Source of the DNA: Hymenobacter translucens | Lineage (GTDB): Bacteria; Bacteroidota; Bacteroidia; Cytophagales; Hymenobacteraceae | Length of the DNA stretch: 64,000 bases | Direction: 5' to 3' | Assembly: GCF_020685205.1 (NCBI RefSeq) | Contig: NZ_JAJERB010000009.1 | Location: 1-64,000 of the forward strand | In this document: one piece after another, positions 61,678 through 64,000 of the stretch | Layout of the letters: each line of letters starts with the position of its first letter | Numbering within the stretch: the first letter of the stretch is position 1 | The notes under the pieces: model-generated | What the model saw: only the letters and a program-made list of their open reading frames with translations | Told to the model about the DNA's origin: nothing | The model's database searches: none | Position numbers and translations under genes: made by a program

Positions 61678-62343
61678 CTATTTCTCCGCTACAACCAGAA
61701 ACTGCTTGCCCATTACCTTCCAGGCCAGGGGCATGTTCAGATAAGATTTGACTGTAAGGGGCGTAACCGGCAGGTAGCCGCCGCTTCGGAAGGAAAGGGG
61801 AAAGAATCGGTCAATCGTCTTCACGATGGTGAAGCCGGCCCCGTAGAGGTGTTCGGCCACGCCCAGCTCGGTCAGGATAACGGTGTGGTCGGCAAAGTCG
61901 AAGTATTCCTTGTAGGTGCACTTGAAGTTGGGCCCCATGATAACGATGCGCCCGCCTTTGCGCATGGCGCCGTGCATACGCTGCAGCATGGTTGCTACCT
62001 GCTCCTGCGTTTCGAGGTGCTCCAGAAAGTTGGAGATGAATACTGCATCGAAGTGGTTTTGCGGCAGGTCGACTTCCAGGTTGCTGCCGACGCGGATGGT
62101 AACCTCGGGATTGGCGTGCTTGCGGATAAAGTCTTCTTCCAGGTCAATGGTCCACTTCTCGGCAGCCGGCACGGCATTGATAAACTCGCACAGGCCCCCG
62201 GCCGGGTCGAGGATCCGCTGGGGCCGGTTGAGGTACCCCTTGTACAGCCAGTGAGCCAGCTCATGCCAGACGATTTGCTTTTTGGCCGTATTCGTATTCT
62301 GGAACCGATACTGATAAATGCGGGGGAAATTCATCGTAGCCAT
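61678..62343 (-). CDS. SAM-dependent methyltransferase
   Basis: 221 residues. Motif I is ILDPAGGLCEFINAVP at ~42-57, with acidic DLEED and motif IV DAVFISNFLEHLETQEQV, the Methyltransf_11/23 pattern. The C-terminal part is hydrophobic and basic. Sugar, lipid or small-molecule targets are possible; the neighbouring glycosyltransferase genes make a cell-envelope substrate plausible (inference). Confidence 0.85.
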   Translation of the reverse strand: MATMNFPRIYQYRFQNTNTAKKQIVWHELAHWLYKGYLNRPQRILDPAGGLCEFINAVPAAEKWTIDLEEDFIRKHANPEVTIRVGSNLEVDLPQNHFDAVFISNFLEHLETQEQVATMLQRMHGAMRKGGRIVIMGPNFKCTYKEYFDFADHTVILTELGVAEHLYGAGFTIVKTIDRFFPLSFRSGGYLPVTPLTVKSYLNMPLAWKVMGKQFLVVAEK

Positions 62344-62474
62344 TGGGGAGAGTAGCTGAGTGGAGCGTAATTATAAGAATTTATGGCAAAGCAAAAGGCC
62401 GAATCAGGCGGCACTGACGAGCTAGGGCACTAGGGCGGCAGGTTTGGGGCGGAGAGGCTGCCCTGGTAGCACCG

Positions 62475-62520
62475 CCGGATTTGTCGTCGGGCAACAGTAA
62501 CAAGCTGCCCGCAAATCCGG
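62475..62520 (+). repeat. Hairpin just upstream of the glycosyltransferase gene
   Basis: CCGGATTTG (62475-62483) and CAAATCCGG (62512-62520) are perfect 9-nt inverted repeats, and GGGCA (62489-62493) pairs with TGCCC (62506-62510) inside. It ends 15 nt before the ATG. It may be a leader structure or operator. Confidence 0.5.
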
Positions 62521-62535
62521 ATATTTGGCCTGCCT

Positions 62536-63294
62536 ATGCCCATTCTCCTCTCGGTCGTCATCATCACCTACAACGAAGAGCGCAATATCGGCCGCTGCCT
62601 GCAGGCCCTGGGCGACGTGGCCGACGAGGTGCTGGTGGTGGACTCTTTTTCCACCGACCAGACGGTTGCTATCTGTCAGTCACACGGTGCCCGGGTCGAG
62701 CAGCACGCCTTCGAAGGCTATGTGGAGCAGAAAAACTACGCTACCGCCCGGGCCCGGTACGACTATGTGCTCCAGCTCGACGCGGATGAGGTGCTCACCG
62801 ACGAGCTGCGCCAGAGCATCCGGGAAGCCAAGCAGCGCTGGCAGGGTGCCGGCTACCAGCTGGCCCGGCTTACCAACTACTGTGGCAGCTGGGTGCGGCA
62901 TGGGGGCTGGTACCCCGACCGCAAGCTTCGGCTCTATGACCGGCGCCTGGGGCGCTGGGAGGGCCTGCTGCTGCACGAACGGTACGAGCCCCGGGCCGGG
63001 CAGCCGGTGGGCGTGCTGCCCGGCGACCTGCTGCACTATTCCTACCATTCGGTGGAGCAGCACGTGCAGCAGCTAAACCGCTTCACCAGCATTGCCGCCG
63101 ACGAGCTGGCGCTGCGCGGCAAAACCCGCGTAACTCTGTTTCACCTGGTGCTGAAGCCGGTCTGGAAGTTCGTGCATGGCTACTTCTTCCGCCTGGGCCT
63201 CCTCGATGGGTTTGCGGGCCTGTGCATTGCCGTCATTTCAGCCTGGGGCGTCTTTCTGAAGTTTGCCAAGCTGCGCACGAGGTCCGGCCTATGA
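62536..63294 (+). CDS. Glycosyltransferase family 2 (WaaE/KdtX-like)
   Basis: 252 residues. The GT-A fold is clear: SVVIITYNEERNIGRCL, DSFSTDQTVAI and the DxD motif in LQLDADEVLTDEL. The later GGWYPDRKLRLYDRRLGRWEG is the hallmark of LPS-core glycosyltransferases of this type. A C-terminal hydrophobic helix (~225-245) may peripherally bind the membrane. It overlaps the GT9 gene by ATGA, so the two are coupled. Confidence 0.88.
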   Translation: MPILLSVVIITYNEERNIGRCLQALGDVADEVLVVDSFSTDQTVAICQSHGARVEQHAFEGYVEQKNYATARARYDYVLQLDADEVLTDELRQSIREAKQRWQGAGYQLARLTNYCGSWVRHGGWYPDRKLRLYDRRLGRWEGLLLHERYEPRAGQPVGVLPGDLLHYSYHSVEQHVQQLNRFTSIAADELALRGKTRVTLFHLVLKPVWKFVHGYFFRLGLLDGFAGLCIAVISAWGVFLKFAKLRTRSGL

Positions 63295-64000
63295 AAACGT
63301 TTCTCGTTAGTCGGATCGATGCCATCGGCGACGTGGTGCTGACCCTGCCGGTGTGCGGCCGCCTCCGCCAGCTGTTTCCGGGCTGCCGGGTAGTGCTGGT
63401 GGGGCGCACCTACACCCGGGCCGTGGCCGAAGCCTGCCCCTGGGTGGATGGATTTCTCAACTACGATGAGCTGCTGCCCCTGCGCCGCCTGGAGCAGGTG
63501 CAGATGCTGCGCGACGTAGAGGCCGATGTGGTAATACACGTGTTCCCCAATAAGCTGCTGGCTCGCCTGGCGCGGCGGGCCGGGATTCCGACCCGCATCG
63601 GCACGCGCAACCGGTGGTTTCACTGGCTTACCTGTAACCAGCTGGTGTCGCTTAGCCGCCGGCATTCCCCCTTGCACGAGGCTCAGCTTAACCTGCAGCT
63701 CCTGGAACCTCTGGAGCATCTGGCCGACTGGAACCCTGCGGGCCCGGCTGCTCGCCCAAAATTTCCGCTCACGCTTGGCGAGGTAGCCGAGCTGGTGCGT
63801 CTGCAAGCCGGCAAGGCGTTGGCTGCGGAGTGGCAACAGCTGCTGGCCGCACGGCAGCCGGGTCAGCTCAACGTAGTGCTGCACCCCCGGTCCCGGGGCA
63901 GTGCCCGCGAATGGGGCCTGGCGCACTTTGGTGCCCTGGCCCGGCTGCTGCACGAGGCAGGGCACCGCGTGTTCGTGACGGGCACTGCGGCTGAGGGGGA
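63291..64000 (+). CDS. Glycosyltransferase family 9 (heptosyltransferase-like), 3' truncated by window end
   Basis: About 236 residues are visible with no stop. The start MKTFLVSRIDAIGDVVLTLPV is the typical GT9 N-terminus (nucleotide-binding Asp). NKLLARLARRAGIPTRIGTR and VVLHPRSRGSAREWGLAHFG, the segment that precedes the donor site, follow. GT9 enzymes add heptose or similar sugars to the LPS inner core. Its ATG overlaps the GT2 stop (ATGA), so the pair forms a small LPS-core operon. Confidence 0.88.
   Translation, partial: MKTFLVSRIDAIGDVVLTLPVCGRLRQLFPGCRVVLVGRTYTRAVAEACPWVDGFLNYDELLPLRRLEQVQMLRDVEADVVIHVFPNKLLARLARRAGIPTRIGTRNRWFHWLTCNQLVSLSRRHSPLHEAQLNLQLLEPLEHLADWNPAGPAARPKFPLTLGEVAELVRLQAGKALAAEWQQLLAARQPGQLNVVLHPRSRGSAREWGLAHFGALARLLHEAGHRVFVTGTAAEG

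Overview
The window looks like chromosome from a high-GC Bacteroidota of the Hymenobacter/Cytophagales type. Four proteins carry C-terminal type IX secretion (T9SS) sorting domains. TonB-dependent outer-membrane proteins and many small lipoproteins are present. The best promoters read TTG, then 18-20 nt, then TAnnTTTG, the Bacteroidota sigma-A pattern, and Shine-Dalgarno sequences are essentially absent. The organism assignment is an inference from gene content. I saw no transposase, prophage, CRISPR array or replication origin.

Layout. 1-4 kb: a T9SS protein cut by the window edge, a T9SS-exported sorbosone-dehydrogenase-like protein and a secreted amidase. 4-12 kb: housekeeping genes (GNAT, HD hydrolase, S9 peptidase, metK, hpf, xerC-like, rpsU, acyl-CoA dehydrogenase). 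12.4-16.8 kb: an exopolysaccharide export and control cluster (Wza-like, Wzc-like tyrosine autokinase, CpsB-type phosphatase). 17-26 kb: an epimerase, a TPR protein, a phosphosulfolactate-synthase homologue, two T9SS proteins (one an M23 peptidase), a second sorbosone dehydrogenase, a DedA protein and aroE. 26-35 kb: an outer-membrane receptor, wrbA, a sigma factor overlapping a one-TM protein with a barrel-like C-terminus, uvrB and a DUF421 protein. 35-37 kb: three small exported proteins. 37.4-41.5 kb: kaiC, kaiB, kaiB and a PAS histidine kinase, tightly packed. 41.6-46.6 kb: an OmpA/TSP3 protein with a basic tail, a lipoprotein and an 868-residue coiled-coil exported protein. 47-52 kb: tRNA-Gly(CCC), GNAT, a lipoprotein hydrolase, a B12-binding-type radical SAM protein and an HMA-AraC regulator. 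53-56.5 kb: a cobalamin riboswitch, a BtuB-type receptor and a BtuG-like lipoprotein. 56.6-64 kb: an alkyladenine glycosylase, a THUMP-like methyltransferase, a DUF4397 lipoprotein, ahcY, a methyltransferase and two glycosyltransferases, the last cut by the window end.

Most interesting signals. (1) The kaiC-kaiB-kaiB-histidine kinase operon is a clock- or timer-like module outside Cyanobacteria. The KaiC CII dual phosphosite aligns to Ser427-Ser428 at exactly the cyanobacterial spacing from the catalytic Glu pair. (2) A 20-bp palindrome, AATACCTA-N4/5-(T)AGGTATT, occurs twice about 10.7 kb apart. In both copies it overlaps the -33 TTG and sits at the same distance from TAnnTTTG, which suggests a shared operator for two exported-protein genes. 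(3) Imperfect inverted-repeat elements begin on the TAG stop codons of several genes. (4) An 89-bp palindromic element of a different family lies in frame inside the radical SAM gene and encodes about 30 residues of linker.

Pathway links. metK and ahcY supply two steps of the activated-methyl cycle. The riboswitch, BtuB and BtuG-like genes form a corrinoid capture unit in the same window as a cobalamin-type radical SAM enzyme.
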